64,000 bases of DNA from Rhodanobacter thiooxydans (GCF_021545845.1 NZ_CP088923.1:1178001-1242000), one strand, 5' to 3'; shown: positions 9,338 to 19,160, numbered from the stretch's first letter. Notes: generated by a model not told the origin, from the sequence alone. Made by a program: numbers and translations.

Positions 9338-11029
9338 ATGGCAAGGCTGCGTCTGGCACTGGCCCAATACGATTTTCCGGTCGGTGCGGTGGCGGCGAAT
9401 GCCGCCAAGGCCGGCGACCTGATCGCGCGGGCACGCAACGGCGGCGCCGCACTGGTGGCGTTTCCTGAACTGACCCTCTCCGGCTACCCGCCAGAGGACC
9501 TGCTGCTGCGGCCGAGCTTCCTGGCCGCCTGCGCCGGCGAACTGGCCGTGCTGGCGGCGGCGACCGACGGTGTCGCGGCCCTGGTCGGCCATCCGCACAG
9601 CGAGGGCGAGGTATTCAACGCGGCCAGCCTGCTGCGCGATGGCCGGGTGGATTGCACCGCGCACAAGCAGGTGTTGCCGAATTATGGTGTGTTCGACGAC
9701 AAGCGCTATTTCCGCCCCGGTCACGAGTCGACTACCGCGGTGGTCGACGGGGTGCGGGTGGGGTTTCTGATCTGTGAGGACGTGTGGCAGCCGGAGCCCG
9801 CCGCGCAGGCCGCGGCCGAGGGTGCCGAGCTGCTGCTGGTGATCAACGCCTCGCCGTGGGACGGCGCGAAACAGGCCGGGCGCGAGGCCGTGCTGCAGAC
9901 GCGCGCGCGGGAAACCGGTTGCGCCATCGCCTACCTCAACCTGGTCGGCGGCCAGGACGAGGTGGTCTACGACGGCGGCTCGTTGCTGGTGGACGGCGAC
10001 GGCACGGTCGCCGCACGCGCGCCGGCGTTCGTCGACGCGCTGCTGTGGGCCGAGTTCGACCCGGCCACGCGCCGCTGGTCGGCGGACGGCTGGCCGGTGG
10101 CCGCCGACGCATCGCCGGAGGCGACGCTGTACGCCGTCCTGGTGCGCGGCACCCGCGACTACATCGACAAGAACGGCTTCGGCGGCGTGCTGCTGGGCCT
10201 GTCCGGCGGTATCGACTCGGCGCTGGTACTGGCGCTGGCGGTCGACGCGCTGGGTGCCGAACGGGTCACCGCCGTGATGATGCCCACGCGCTACACCTCG
10301 CAACTGTCGCTGGACGGCGCGCGAGCCCAGGCGCAGGGGCTGGGCGTGGATTACCACGTGATCGACATCGAACCGACCTACCGGTCGTTCATCGCGGCGC
10401 TGACCCCGGCGTTCGCCGGCAAGGCCGCCGACACCACCGAGGAGAACCTGCAGTCGCGCATCCGCGGCACCCTGCTGATGGCGCTGTCCAACAAGCACGG
10501 CCGGCTGCTGCTGGCGACCGGCAACAAGAGCGAGATGGCGGTCGGCTACGCCACCTTGTACGGCGACATGTGCGGCGCCTATGCACCGCTGAAGGACGTC
10601 TACAAGACGGTGGTGTACCGGCTGGCGCGCTGGCGCAATGGGGCCGGGAATCGGGATTCGGGATTCGGGATTCGGCCAAGCGCATCGGCGCGCGACGGCG
10701 GCTTTTCACGAATCCCGAATCCCGAATCCCCAATCCCGGATGAGGTGATCGCCCGCCCGCCCTCGGCCGAGCTGCGTGACAACCAGACCGACCAGGATTC
10801 GCTGCCGTCGTACGAGGTACTGGATGCGATCCTGGCGCGCTTCATCGAGGGCGAGCAGTCGCAGGCGGAGATCGTCGCCGCCGGTTTCGCCGCCGACGTG
10901 GTGCATCGGGTGGTACGGCTGGTGCTGGTCAACGAGTTCAAGCGGCGGCAGGCGGCACCCGGCCCCCGCGTGACCACCCGTGCGTTCGGCCGCGAGCGCC
11001 GCTATCCCATCACTTCCGGTTGGAGATGA
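9338..11029 (+). CDS. nadE: Glutamine-dependent NAD+ synthetase with repeat-derived insertion
   Basis: 563-residue two-domain enzyme making NAD+ from deamido-NAD+. The nitrilase-type glutaminase domain (residues 1 to about 250) shows the Glu/Lys/Cys motifs FPELTLSGYPPEDLL, KQVLPNYGVFDD and FLICEDVW. The ammonia-using synthetase domain carries the P-loop LGLSGGIDSALV and LLATGNKSEMAVGY. Between LARWRN and DEVIARPPSAEL, codons at 10640-10738 encode 33 residues ([10 protein letters not shown]... [11 protein letters not shown]) that are plainly the translated GGGATTC/GAATCCC repeat. The family normally has a much shorter linker here, so the repeat invaded in frame without breaking the gene. Confidence 0.95.
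   Translation: MARLRLALAQYDFPVGAVAANAAKAGDLIARARNGGAALVAFPELTLSGYPPEDLLLRPSFLAACAGELAVLAAATDGVAALVGHPHSEGEVFNAASLLRDGRVDCTAHKQVLPNYGVFDDKRYFRPGHESTTAVVDGVRVGFLICEDVWQPEPAAQAAAEGAELLLVINASPWDGAKQAGREAVLQTRARETGCAIAYLNLVGGQDEVVYDGGSLLVDGDGTVAARAPAFVDALLWAEFDPATRRWSADGWPVAADASPEATLYAVLVRGTRDYIDKNGFGGVLLGLSGGIDSALVLALAVDALGAERVTAVMMPTRYTSQLSLDGARAQAQGLGVDYHVIDIEPTYRSFIAALTPAFAGKAADTTEENLQSRIRGTLLMALSNKHGRLLLATGNKSEMAVGYATLYGDMCGAYAPLKDVYKTVVYRLARWRNGAGNRDSGFGIRPSASARDGGFSRIPNPESPIPDEVIARPPSAELRDNQTDQDSLPSYEVLDAILARFIEGEQSQAEIVAAGFAADVVHRVVRLVLVNEFKRRQAAPGPRVTTRAFGRERRYPITSGWR
10646..10738. repeat. Heptamer inverted-repeat element inside nadE
   Basis: The left arm consists of GGGATTC-type heptamers (10646-10675) and the right arm of GAATCCC heptamers (10709-10738), with a 33-base centre between them. 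The whole forms a long imperfect hairpin within an open reading frame. The same heptamer family recurs at 11030, 13117, 24756 and 26355. Confidence 0.9.
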
Positions 11030-11143
<114 letters not shown>

Positions 11144-11156
11144 TGCGCGCCCTGCC

Positions 11157-12023
11157 TCAATGATGCCCCGAGAACGGCACCATCTTGCGCAGCGTGGACG
11201 GCGCGTGCGGCCATTTGGCGTCGGTCAGGTACGGATGGCCCGGGTAGTTCAGCGCCAGCACCTGCCGGCTCTGGTCGGCCAGGGTCTTCTGGTCCAGCGC
11301 CAGGTAGCTGCGGCTGAGGATGGCCAGTGCGTCGCCGGTCTGCGGCGCCTGCTGGTAGTGCTCGATCACGTACTGCGCCCGGTCGGCGGCGGCGATGTAG
11401 GCCTTGTTGCGCAGGTAGAACTCGGCCACGTTGATCTCGTACTGGGCCAGGATGTTGCGCAGGTAGATCATGCGCTGGCGCGCGTCGGCGGTGTACGCGC
11501 TGTCCGGGAAGCGCCGCGACAGCTCGGAGAAGTCGTCGAACGACTGCAGGTTGTAGCCCTGGTCGCGGCGCGCCTGCGAGCCTTTGCGGTTGATGTAGCG
11601 ATCGATCATGCCGCTGGTACGATCGAAATTGATCAGGCCGCGCAGGTAATAGGCATAATCGACGTGCTTGTTGGCCGGATAGGTCTTGATGAAGCGGTTC
11701 ACGGTCGACGAGGCATCATCCGGCTGGTTGTCCTTGTATTGCGCGTAGGCCATCTCCAGCTGTGCCTGCTCGTTGTACTCGCCCGACGGGAAACGCGCGA
11801 TCAGGCGCTGGTAGGCCTTGGTGGCGGCCGCATAGTCGGTGTTCTGCAGCGAGGCATGCGCATTGTCGTACAGCGCGACCAGCGGCATCGTGTCGATGGT
11901 GTCCCTTTTCGACTTGAACATCGAACATGCGCTCATCGAGACGACGAGCGCGAGCACCACAAGCACTTTGAGTACAGGCAATTTGGGCATCGGCAGCGTG
12001 GGCGAGTCGATCGTTGGGCGCAT
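11157..12023 (-). CDS. bamD: Outer-membrane assembly lipoprotein BamD
   Basis: Lipoprotein of the BAM complex that folds outer-membrane proteins; 288 residues from 12023. A second start at 11990 would give 277 residues and the more usual short signal sequence (MPKLPVLKVLVVLALVVSM); neither has a clear ribosome site. The lipobox MSAC precedes TPR repeats (YDNAHASLQNTDYAAATKAY, QLEMAYAQYKDNQ, LSRRFPDSAY). The order bamD / rluD / pgeF / clpB matches E. coli, with bamD divergent from rluD across 71 bp. Confidence 0.93.
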   Translation of the reverse strand: MRPTIDSPTLPMPKLPVLKVLVVLALVVSMSACSMFKSKRDTIDTMPLVALYDNAHASLQNTDYAAATKAYQRLIARFPSGEYNEQAQLEMAYAQYKDNQPDDASSTVNRFIKTYPANKHVDYAYYLRGLINFDRTSGMIDRYINRKGSQARRDQGYNLQSFDDFSELSRRFPDSAYTADARQRMIYLRNILAQYEINVAEFYLRNKAYIAAADRAQYVIEHYQQAPQTGDALAILSRSYLALDQKTLADQSRQVLALNYPGHPYLTDAKWPHAPSTLRKMVPFSGHH

Positions 12024-12094
12024 AAGGAAAGAATTCGGATGTTTGAGCGAAAAGGCATGATAGCCGAAACCGGCCACAGCCCGCGGAAGCCCGC

Positions 12095-13069
12095 ATGACC
12101 ACGATCCGGCACGAAGCGGAGGTACCACTGGGCGCGGCGGGACGCAGGTTCGACCAGGCGCTGGCCGAGATGTTCCCCGACTACTCGCGCTCACGGCTCA
12201 GCGGCTGGATCAAATCCGGTGCGGTGACCCTGGACGGCGCGCCCGCGCCACCGCGGCAGCTGCTGCGCGGCGGCGAGCGGGTGCAGCTGCGGGTGGAGCT
12301 GGAAAACGAGGTGGCCAGCGCGGCGGAGGACATCGCGCTGGCCATCGTGCACGAGGACGAGCACCTGCTGGTGCTGGACAAGCCGGCCGGGCTGGTGGTC
12401 CACCCCGGCGCCGGCAACCCGGCCGGCACCCTGCTCAACGCGCTGCTGCACCACGACCCGCGGCTGGCCGAGCTGCCGCGCGCCGGCATCGTGCACCGGC
12501 TGGACAAGGACACTTCCGGCCTGATGGTGGTGGCGCGGACCCTGCCGACCTACACCGCGCTGGTCGACCTGCTGTCGCGCCACGAGGTGGAGCGCCAGTA
12601 CGAGGCGGTGGTGCTGGGCACGCTGGTGGCCGGCGGCACGGTGGATGCGCCGATCGGGCGCAGCCTGGGCGACCGCCTGCGCCAGGCGGTGCGCGACGAG
12701 GAAGACGGCAAGCGCGCGGTGACCCACTACCGCGTGCGCGAACGTTTCCGCGCGCACAGCCTGCTGCAGTGCCGGCTGGAGACCGGCCGCACCCACCAGA
12801 TCCGCGTGCACCTGGCGCACATCAGCCACCCGCTGGTCGGCGACCCGCTGTACGGCGGCGGCCTGAAGCTGCCCAAGGGCGCCAGCGCGGAGCTGGCCGC
12901 CGCCCTGCGTGGCTTCCGTCGGCAGGCGCTGCACGCCGAGCAACTGGCGTTCATCCACCCGGCCACCGGCGAGGCGATGTCGTTCGGCGCGGAGCGGCCG
13001 GCCGACCAGCAGCGGCTGATCGAGACGCTGCGTGCCGATCTGGCCGAACACGGTTCGGATCACTACTGA
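12095..13069 (+). CDS. rluD: 23S rRNA pseudouridine synthase RluD
   Basis: 324-residue enzyme that makes pseudouridines in helix 69 of 23S rRNA. An N-terminal S4-like RNA-binding domain ([18 protein letters not shown]) is followed by the RluA-family catalytic domain with [14 protein letters not shown] (catalytic Asp) and [20 protein letters not shown]. Divergent from bamD and followed by pgeF. Confidence 0.96.
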   Translation: MTTIRHEAEVPLGAAGRRFDQALAEMFPDYSRSRLSGWIKSGAVTLDGAPAPPRQLLRGGERVQLRVELENEVASAAEDIALAIVHEDEHLLVLDKPAGLVVHPGAGNPAGTLLNALLHHDPRLAELPRAGIVHRLDKDTSGLMVVARTLPTYTALVDLLSRHEVERQYEAVVLGTLVAGGTVDAPIGRSLGDRLRQAVRDEEDGKRAVTHYRVRERFRAHSLLQCRLETGRTHQIRVHLAHISHPLVGDPLYGGGLKLPKGASAELAAALRGFRRQALHAEQLAFIHPATGEAMSFGAERPADQQRLIETLRADLAEHGSDHY

Positions 13070-13116
13070 AGCAAGGGGGAACGGATGACCGGCATTGCGG
13101 GTGTGCGATGCTTCTC

Positions 13117-13151
13117 GAATCCCGAATCCCGAATCCCGAATCCCGAATCCC
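13117..13151. repeat. Five GAATCCC heptamers abutting the pgeF start
   Basis: Five consecutive perfect GAATCCC units end 6 bp before the pgeF ATG. The array occupies the position where a Shine-Dalgarno sequence should be. It is a single-arm member of the family seen at 10646 and 11030. Confidence 0.95.
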
Positions 13152-13157
13152 GAAAAA

Positions 13158-13907
13158 ATGACCGATACCTGGATTTTTCCCGACTGGCCGGCTCCATCGC
13201 GCATCCACGCGGCGGTCACCACCCGTCTGGGGCCGGGCATCTCGGCGCCGCCGTTCGAGCGTTTCAATCTCGGCCTGCGCAGCGGTGACGACCCCGACGC
13301 CGTGCAAGCCAATCGCAGCGCGCTGCAGCAGGCCTTGCGGCTGCCGTCGGCGCCGCGCTGGCTGCGCCAGGTGCACGGCGTCAACGTGGCCCAGCTGGGG
13401 CCGCTGCCCGGTGCGGACGAGCCGCAGGCGGATGCGGCGGCCTCGCATGTCCCCGGCACGGTGCTGGCCATCCTCACCGCCGACTGCCTGCCGGTGCTGT
13501 TCTGCGCCGACGACGGCCGCGAGATCGGCGCGGCCCATGCCGGCTGGCGCGGCCTGGCTGCCGGCGTGCTGGAGGCCACCCTGACCCAGCTGGAAACCCC
13601 GCCGGCGCGGCTGCTGGCCTGGCTGGGGCCGTGCATCGGCGCGGCTTCCTACGAGGTGGGCGAGGAGGTGCGCAGCGCCTTCGTGGCATCCGATGCCGGC
13701 GCCGCGGACTGCTTCGCGGCCACCCGTGCCGGACACTGGCTGTGCGACCTCGCCGCCCTGGCGCGGCGCCGGCTGCAGGCCGCCGGCATCCAGCGCATCC
13801 ATGGCGGCGGTTTCGACACGCTGGCCGATCCGCGCTTCTACTCCTACCGCCGCGAAGGCGCCCGCAGCGGCCGCTTCGCCAGCCTGGTCTGGTTCGCCGA
13901 CAGCTGA
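13158..13907 (+). CDS. pgeF: Purine nucleoside phosphorylase / peptidoglycan editing factor (YfiH family)
   Basis: 249-residue multicopper-polyphenol-oxidoreductase-fold (laccase-domain) protein. Zinc-site and active-site motifs are visible: [18 protein letters not shown] and [12 protein letters not shown]. Homologues edit L-Ser-containing peptidoglycan precursors in E. coli and phosphorolyse purine nucleosides. I start at the ATG at 13158 ([10 protein letters not shown]); an upstream in-frame ATG at 13095 would only add residues read from the heptamer array ([14 protein letters not shown]). No ribosome site is visible because the repeat occupies that place. Confidence 0.93.
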   Translation: MTDTWIFPDWPAPSRIHAAVTTRLGPGISAPPFERFNLGLRSGDDPDAVQANRSALQQALRLPSAPRWLRQVHGVNVAQLGPLPGADEPQADAAASHVPGTVLAILTADCLPVLFCADDGREIGAAHAGWRGLAAGVLEATLTQLETPPARLLAWLGPCIGAASYEVGEEVRSAFVASDAGAADCFAATRAGHWLCDLAALARRRLQAAGIQRIHGGGFDTLADPRFYSYRREGARSGRFASLVWFADS

Positions 13908-13947
13908 GTCGTGGCCGGCTGTTGACGCCGCGTCGTCATGCCGTTTG

Positions 13948-13975
13948 CTTGAATCGCTACCCGTTGTCCGCATCT
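13948..13975 (+). promoter_or_regulatory. Heat-shock (sigma-32) type promoter of clpB
   Basis: CTTGAAT at 13948-13954, then a 13-bp spacer, then CCGCATCT at 13968-13975. The established sigma-32 consensus is CTTGAAA, 13-15 bp, CCCCATNT. It lies 58 bp upstream of the clpB start, in agreement with ClpB being a heat-shock chaperone. Confidence 0.8.
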
Positions 13976-14033
13976 AGCTGGGCAGTGGCGACGACGTCTG
14001 CCAGAACCTTTCACCTCTTGCGGGGGATTACTC

Positions 14034-16631
14034 ATGCGGATGGACAAACTCACCTCGCGCTTCCAGCAGGCGCTGGCCGATGCGCAGTCGCTGGCCGTGG
14101 GGCGCGACCACAACATGCTCGAACCGGTGCACGTGATGGCGGCGCTGCTCGGCCAGCAGGGCGGCTCGACCGCGCCGCTGCTGACCCAGGCCCAGGTCAA
14201 CGTGCCGCTGCTGACCCAGCGCGTCAACGACCTGCTGGAGCGCCTGCCGAAGGTCAGCGGACAGGAAGGCAACATCAACCTCGGCAACGACCTCAACCGC
14301 CTGCTCAACCTCACCGACAAGCTGGCGCAGCAGCGCGGCGACCAGTTCATCGCCAGCGAGCTGTTCGTGCTGGCGGCGCTGGAGGACAAGGGCGAACTGG
14401 GCGCGGCGCTGAAGGCGGCCGGCGCGACCAAGGCGAACCTTGAGGCGGCGATCGAGCAGCTGCGCGGCGGCGAAAAGGTGCAGAGCGAGAACGCCGAGGA
14501 GCAGCGCCAGGCGCTGGAGAAATACTGCATCGACCTCACCGCGCGCGCCGAATCGGGCAAGCTCGATCCGGTGATCGGCCGCGACGAGGAAATCCGCCGC
14601 ACCATCCAGGTGCTGCAGCGGCGCACCAAGAACAACCCGGTGCTGATCGGCGAGCCCGGCGTGGGCAAGACCGCGATCGTCGAGGGCCTGGCCCAGCGCA
14701 TCATCAAGGGCGAGGTGCCCGAAGGGTTGCGCGACCGCCGCGTGCTGGCGCTGGACATGGGCGCGCTGATCGCCGGCGCGAAGTTTCGCGGCGAATTCGA
14801 GGAGCGCCTGAAGGCGGTGCTGAACGACCTGGCCAAGAACGAAGGCCAGATCATCCTGTTCATCGACGAGCTGCACACCATGGTCGGCGCCGGCAAGGCC
14901 GAAGGCTCGATGGATGCCGGCAACATGCTGAAGCCGGCGCTGGCGCGCGGCGAGCTGCATTGCATCGGCGCCACCACGCTGGACGAGTACCGCAAGTACA
15001 TCGAGAAGGACGCCGCGCTGGAGCGCCGCTTCCAGAAGGTGTTCGTGGGCGAGCCGTCGGTGGAGGACACCATCGCGATCCTGCGCGGGCTGAAGGAGCG
15101 CTACGCGGTGCACCACGGGGTGGAGATCACCGACCCGGCGATCGTCGCCGCGGCCACGCTGTCGCACCGCTACATCGCCGACCGCCAGCTGCCGGACAAG
15201 GCGATCGACCTGATGGACGAGGCGGCTTCGCGCATCCGCATGGAGATCGACTCCAAGCCGGAGGAACTGGATCGCCTCGAGCGCCGGCTGATCCAGCTGA
15301 AGATCCAGCGCGAAATGCTGAAGAAGGAGAAGGACAGCGAGTCGAAGCAGCGCCTGGCCGATCTCGAAACCGACATCGGCAAGCTCGAGCGCGAGTTCTC
15401 CGACTTGAACGAGATCTGGAAATCCGAGAAGGCCGCGCTGCAGGGCACGACCAGGGTGAAGGAGCAGATCGAGCAGGCGCGGCAGGAACTCGACGCCGCG
15501 CAGCGCCGGCAGGACTACGCCAAGATGAGCGAGATCCAGTACGGCAAGCTGCCGGCGCTGGAGAAGCAGCTGGCCGCGGCACAGGCTGCCGAAACGCAGG
15601 ATTTCAAGTTGGTGCAGACCCGCGTTACCGCCGAGGAAATCGCCGAGGTGGTCAGCCGCTGGACCGGCATCCCGGTCAGCAAGATGCTGGAGGGCGAGCG
15701 CGACAAGCTGCTGCACATGGAGGACGAGCTGCACAAACGCGTGGTCGGCCAGGATGAGGCGGTGCACGCGGTGTCCGATGCGATCCGTCGTTCCCGTGCG
15801 GGCCTGTCCGACCCGAACCGGCCGAACGGCTCGTTCCTGTTCCTCGGCCCCACCGGCGTGGGCAAGACCGAGCTGTGCAAGGCGCTGGCCGAGTTCATGT
15901 TCGACACCACCGACGCGATGGTGCGCATCGACATGAGCGAGTTCATGGAGAAGCACTCCGTCTCGCGCCTGGTCGGTGCCCCGCCGGGCTACGTCGGCTA
16001 CGAAGAGGGCGGCTACCTCACCGAGGCGGTGCGCCGCCGGCCGTACAGCGTGATCCTGCTGGACGAGGTGGAGAAGGCGCACCCGGACGTGTTCAACATC
16101 CTGCTGCAGGTGCTCGACGACGGCCGCCTCACCGACGGTCAGGGCCGCACGGTGGATTTCCGCAACACGGTGATCGTGATGACCTCGAACCTCGGTTCGC
16201 AGATGATCCAGGACGAGGTCGAGAGCAACGGCAGCGACGACGCCGAGGCGCAGTACACGCGCATGAAGGCGTCGGTGCTGGGCGTGGTGCAGGCGCACTT
16301 CCGCCCGGAGTTCATCAACCGGCTCGACGAGATCGTGGTGTTCCGCCCGCTGGACAAGAGCCAGATCCGCGCGATCGCGAAGATCCAGCTCGAATACCTG
16401 GAGAAGCGCCTGGCCGAGCGCCAGCTGAAGCTGGACGTCGGCGACGACGCACTGGCCTTGCTCGGCAACGTCGGCTTCGATCCGGTGTACGGCGCGCGGC
16501 CGCTGAAGCGGGCGATCCAGCAGCAGCTGGAGAATCCGCTGGCGAAGCAGATCCTCGAAGGCCGCTTCCAGTCGGGCGACACGGTGAAGGTCGCCGCCGA
16601 GGGCAGGCAGCTGGTGTTCCGCAAGGCATGA
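14034..16631 (+). CDS. clpB: ATP-dependent disaggregase ClpB
   Basis: 865-residue AAA+ chaperone that works with DnaK to resolubilise protein aggregates. The N domain starts [18 protein letters not shown], as in E. coli ClpB. The first Walker A is GEPGVGKTA (about 206-213), followed by the long coiled-coil middle domain (about 410-525, e.g. [18 protein letters not shown]); the second Walker A is GPTGVGKTE (about 605-612). The start and the absence of an internal IGF loop distinguish it from ClpA. A sigma-32-like promoter precedes it. Confidence 0.98.
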   Translation: MRMDKLTSRFQQALADAQSLAVGRDHNMLEPVHVMAALLGQQGGSTAPLLTQAQVNVPLLTQRVNDLLERLPKVSGQEGNINLGNDLNRLLNLTDKLAQQRGDQFIASELFVLAALEDKGELGAALKAAGATKANLEAAIEQLRGGEKVQSENAEEQRQALEKYCIDLTARAESGKLDPVIGRDEEIRRTIQVLQRRTKNNPVLIGEPGVGKTAIVEGLAQRIIKGEVPEGLRDRRVLALDMGALIAGAKFRGEFEERLKAVLNDLAKNEGQIILFIDELHTMVGAGKAEGSMDAGNMLKPALARGELHCIGATTLDEYRKYIEKDAALERRFQKVFVGEPSVEDTIAILRGLKERYAVHHGVEITDPAIVAAATLSHRYIADRQLPDKAIDLMDEAASRIRMEIDSKPEELDRLERRLIQLKIQREMLKKEKDSESKQRLADLETDIGKLEREFSDLNEIWKSEKAALQGTTRVKEQIEQARQELDAAQRRQDYAKMSEIQYGKLPALEKQLAAAQAAETQDFKLVQTRVTAEEIAEVVSRWTGIPVSKMLEGERDKLLHMEDELHKRVVGQDEAVHAVSDAIRRSRAGLSDPNRPNGSFLFLGPTGVGKTELCKALAEFMFDTTDAMVRIDMSEFMEKHSVSRLVGAPPGYVGYEEGGYLTEAVRRRPYSVILLDEVEKAHPDVFNILLQVLDDGRLTDGQGRTVDFRNTVIVMTSNLGSQMIQDEVESNGSDDAEAQYTRMKASVLGVVQAHFRPEFINRLDEIVVFRPLDKSQIRAIAKIQLEYLEKRLAERQLKLDVGDDALALLGNVGFDPVYGARPLKRAIQQQLENPLAKQILEGRFQSGDTVKVAAEGRQLVFRKA

Positions 16632-16637
16632 GTCGGG

Positions 16638-16692
16638 CCGCGGGCATGCCCGCGGCAGCGTGCGGCGGCCGGGAAGGTCCGGCCTGCCGCAC
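16638..16692. repeat. Two hairpins at the clpB 3' end
   Basis: A perfect 18-bp palindrome (CCGCGGGCATGCCCGCGG, 16638-16655) is followed by a long stem (GTGCGGCGGCCGG with its near complement, 16660-16692, one bulge). There is no T tract, so this is not a textbook intrinsic terminator. It lies between convergent transcription units. Confidence 0.6.
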
Positions 16693-16706
16693 AGTGCGCC
16701 CGGCGG

Positions 16707-17129
16707 TCAGTCGAGGTCCAGCGTCTTCTTGCCGTCGTCGCGGCGGCGCCGTTCCTTCTGCCGATAGCGGGCTTCGCCACCGTCACGCTTGACCATGGTG
16801 CAGTCCAGGTAGTCGGTGGCTTCGATCAGCGCTGCGCGCACCGCCTTGCTGGCCGGGGTCTTCTTCGCATGGGCGAAGTCGCCGCCGACGCCGCTGACGT
16901 AGCCGTGCAGGTCGACGCCGCCACTGCAGCTGCGTCCTTCGACCAGGCTGACCCAGCTGCCACCGTGTTGTGCCGCCAAGGTCTGCAAGGCGACCAGGGT
17001 GCTCTGCTTGTCGCCGTTGAGGCTGGCGCCATTGACGAAGCCGCCGGATACCTTGCCCTGCCAACCGCCAGCGTGTTCCAGTCCGCCTCCTACAAATTGC
17101 CTTCCTGGTCGATGGCTATCCGTTCCGCG
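16707..17129 (-). pseudogene. Chimeric remnant: flavodoxin-like piece joined to an unrelated C-terminus
   Basis: An open frame of about 140 codons with no ATG and no ribosome site at its 5' end; the frame opens just after a TGA at 17130-17132. The first 47 or so codons read GGWQGKVSGGFVNGASLNGD then KQSTLVALQTLAAQHGGSWV, which is the middle of a flavodoxin/NADPH-dependent FMN reductase. After about 16944 it changes to a different sequence (GRSCSGGVDLHGYVSG, KAVRAALIEATDYLDC, charged tail ending KKTLDLD) that no longer fits a flavodoxin. I read it as a recombination scar fusing a truncated flavodoxin to the 3' end of a resident gene of unknown family. Family calls are from motif memory and would need a search. 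Confidence 0.5.
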
Positions 17130-17152
17130 TCAGCACCTTCCGGCTCAGGGCA

Positions 17153-18166
17153 TCAGAGCGCGTAATCCAGGCCGATTTTTCCGAAATGGCCTCCGGCCTG
17201 TTGCAACCGGAACGCATCGGCCATATCGCGCAGTGCGAAACTGCGGTCGATTACCGGGCGGATGCCGGTGGCCTCAATGGCGCGCACCAGTGCGATCTGG
17301 TGCTGGCGGTTCCCGACACCGATGCCGCTGACGCGCTGTTGGCGCAGCATCAGTTCGACCGTCGGCACCACATCGGCAACGCCCGTGAGAGCACCGATCA
17401 GTGCGATGTGCCCGCCGACACGCGCGGAACGCATCGACTGCGTCAGCGTGCCGGGGCCGCCCACTTCGATGACGTGATCGACGCCACGCCCGCCGGTGAT
17501 CTCCAGCACCTGCTTCGACCATTCGGGGTGCTGGCGGTAGTTGATGCCGTAATCGGCACCCAGCGCAGCGGCGCGGGCAAGCTTTTCCTCTGAGGATGAG
17601 GTCACGATCACTGTCGCGCCTGCGGCCTTCGCCAGTTGCAGCGCAAAAATCGACACGCCGCCAGTGCCCAGCGCCAGCACGGTGTCGCCGATTTTCAGGC
17701 CGCCTTCGACCACCAGTGCGCGCCAGGCGGTCAGCCCGGCGGTGGTCAGCGTGGCCGCCTCCACATGGCTGTATCCGCGCGGCGCATGGGTAAAGGCCGT
17801 AGCTGGTCGCACCACCGCCTCGCGGGCATAGCCGTCGATGCCGTCGCCGGGGGTTGCAGCGAAACCGGCCGCGACCGGGCCTCCGGCCAGCCATTGCGGA
17901 TAGAAAGTAGAAACGACGTGATCGCCGACGGCGAACTCATGCACATCGGCACCGACTGCTTCGACCACGCCGGCACCATCGGACAAGGGGATACGACCGT
18001 CCTCTACCGGCATCCGCCCCAGCACCACGTCCAGGTCATGAAAATTGAGCGAACTGGCGTGCAGCCGCACGCGGATTTTACCGGCACCAGGTGCGCCGGG
18101 ATCCGCGCTGTCGGTGTATTCGAGATGCTCCAACCCGAAAGGGCGACGAAGATGGATGGCTTTCAT
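17153..18166 (-). CDS. Zinc-type MDR alcohol dehydrogenase / quinone oxidoreductase-like
   Basis: 337-residue NAD(P)H-dependent medium-chain dehydrogenase/reductase. The N-terminal GroES-like domain (RVRLHASSLNFHDLDVVLGR, PLSDGAGVVEAVG) is followed by a Rossmann domain (LALGTGGVSIFALQLAKAAG). The Asn-Phe-His of LNFHD and the absence of the usual structural-zinc cysteine cluster suggest a quinone-oxidoreductase-like member; the substrate is unknown. Divergent from an HxlR-family regulator, a typical arrangement for stress-induced quinone or aldehyde reductases. It lies between two recombination scars and is probably acquired. Confidence 0.9.
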   Translation of the reverse strand: MKAIHLRRPFGLEHLEYTDSADPGAPGAGKIRVRLHASSLNFHDLDVVLGRMPVEDGRIPLSDGAGVVEAVGADVHEFAVGDHVVSTFYPQWLAGGPVAAGFAATPGDGIDGYAREAVVRPATAFTHAPRGYSHVEAATLTTAGLTAWRALVVEGGLKIGDTVLALGTGGVSIFALQLAKAAGATVIVTSSSEEKLARAAALGADYGINYRQHPEWSKQVLEITGGRGVDHVIEVGGPGTLTQSMRSARVGGHIALIGALTGVADVVPTVELMLRQQRVSGIGVGNRQHQIALVRAIEATGIRPVIDRSFALRDMADAFRLQQAGGHFGKIGLDYAL

Positions 18167-18259
18167 GTGCGGACGGACTTCCGGATCGACTAGCATGCAG
18201 AGCATGAAATGTATGACCGTTCTTGCGAATGTGGAAGTACGCACCTTCAGGTTAGTGAT

Positions 18260-18703
18260 ATGAGCCGCTCTGTGAGTGAAAAGGCACCTGTCCCGGTCGA
18301 CCAGGCGAACGAGTCGAGTGGCAACCTCACACTGACTGCGCGTGTCAGACGCGGAGATCTGTTCACCGGAAATTGCGAGTCGCGCGAGGTGTTCGCCCAC
18401 ATCACCAGCCTGTGGGGCGTGCTGTGCCTGATCGCCTTGCGCGATGGCACCCTGCGTTACGGCGAACTGCGCCGAAAGGCCTCTGGGATCAGTGAAAAAA
18501 TGCTGGCCCAGACCCTTCAGCGCCTTGAGGGGGATGGATTGGTTCGCCGCACGTCCTATCCGGTCATTCCTCCGCATGTCGAATATGACCTCACCCCATT
18601 GGGCGAGGAAGCGGCTGCGCATGTGGCCGCGCTGGCGGACTGGCTCGAAGTCAATTTTCCCCGCATACGGGAAGCGACTGGGCAAAACAAGAATCCAGAT
18701 TGA
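18260..18703 (+). CDS. HxlR-family winged-helix regulator
   Basis: 147-residue transcription factor. The HxlR core is clear: a conserved Cys near the domain start (GNCESREVFAHITSLWGVL), a recognition region (RYGELRRKASGISEKMLAQT) and a wing (LTPLGEEAAAHV). HxlR proteins often sense electrophiles through that cysteine and repress a divergent reductase gene, here the MDR dehydrogenase. I prefer the ATG at 18260; an in-frame ATG at 18209 adds 17 residues. Its base composition looks less GC-rich than the neighbours, consistent with transfer. Confidence 0.88.
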   Translation: MSRSVSEKAPVPVDQANESSGNLTLTARVRRGDLFTGNCESREVFAHITSLWGVLCLIALRDGTLRYGELRRKASGISEKMLAQTLQRLEGDGLVRRTSYPVIPPHVEYDLTPLGEEAAAHVAALADWLEVNFPRIREATGQNKNPD

Positions 18704-18748
18704 TTTTCTGCTGGAGCGCCCCCGATCACCGCAGCGTGGGTCATTACC

Positions 18749-19098
18749 CTACTGATGACCCACACCGCCGCTGCACATCGTCGCGGCGGGTTGCTGGCCT
18801 AACCGCTGTTCGATCACCGGCCGCCACGGCACTGGGCTGAATCCATGCCATCATCGAGCAGCGCATAGCGCCCGCTGGCGAGCATCACGGAACGCCGGTA
18901 GATGCCGGCCACGCGCTGCCCGCGCCGTTGCGTGTCGGGCGTGTTGCGCAGCTTGGAGCAGTCCTCCATGGACTTCGTGCATAGCTCCTTGACCGTGGGA
19001 GCTTTGCGCGATGCCGCCTGGTCAGCGGATGGGTCGCCACCCCGGCGAACCTGAGCCAGCCGAGCTTCGGTGTAGTCCAGCAAAGTTCGGTGCTGGAG
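18749..19098 (-). pseudogene. Mobile-element relic: integrase fragment fused to DUF3363 relaxase tail
   Basis: On the minus strand 19083 to about 18925 reads LLDYTEARLAQVRRGGDPSA then SRKAPTVKELCTKSMEDCSK and LRNTPDTQRR, the N-terminal arm and core-binding start of a DUF4102-type tyrosine integrase. It runs in frame into RVAGIYRRSVMLASGRYALL and DDGM, the C-terminal signature of DUF3363 conjugative relaxases. A single missing base near 18842 then shifts the frame; restored, it continues FSPVPWRPVIEQRLGQQPAAT to a stop at 18749. So a deletion fused the two ends of an integrative conjugative element, leaving a scar. No start codon or ribosome site. Family identities are from recognised motifs, not a search. 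Confidence 0.6.
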
Positions 19099-19115
19099 TC
19101 ATGGCGAAATGAAAA

Positions 19116-19136
19116 AGCCCCGGACTTGCCGGGGCT
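19116..19136 (-). terminator. Intrinsic terminator of the TonB receptor gene
   Basis: Read on the minus strand: AGCCCCGG, loop CAAGT, CCGGGGCT, then TTTTTC. A perfect 8-bp stem with a T tract, 24 bp past the receptor stop codon. Confidence 0.9.
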
Positions 19137-19160
19137 CTGTTCCGCCTGCGTGGCACAGGC

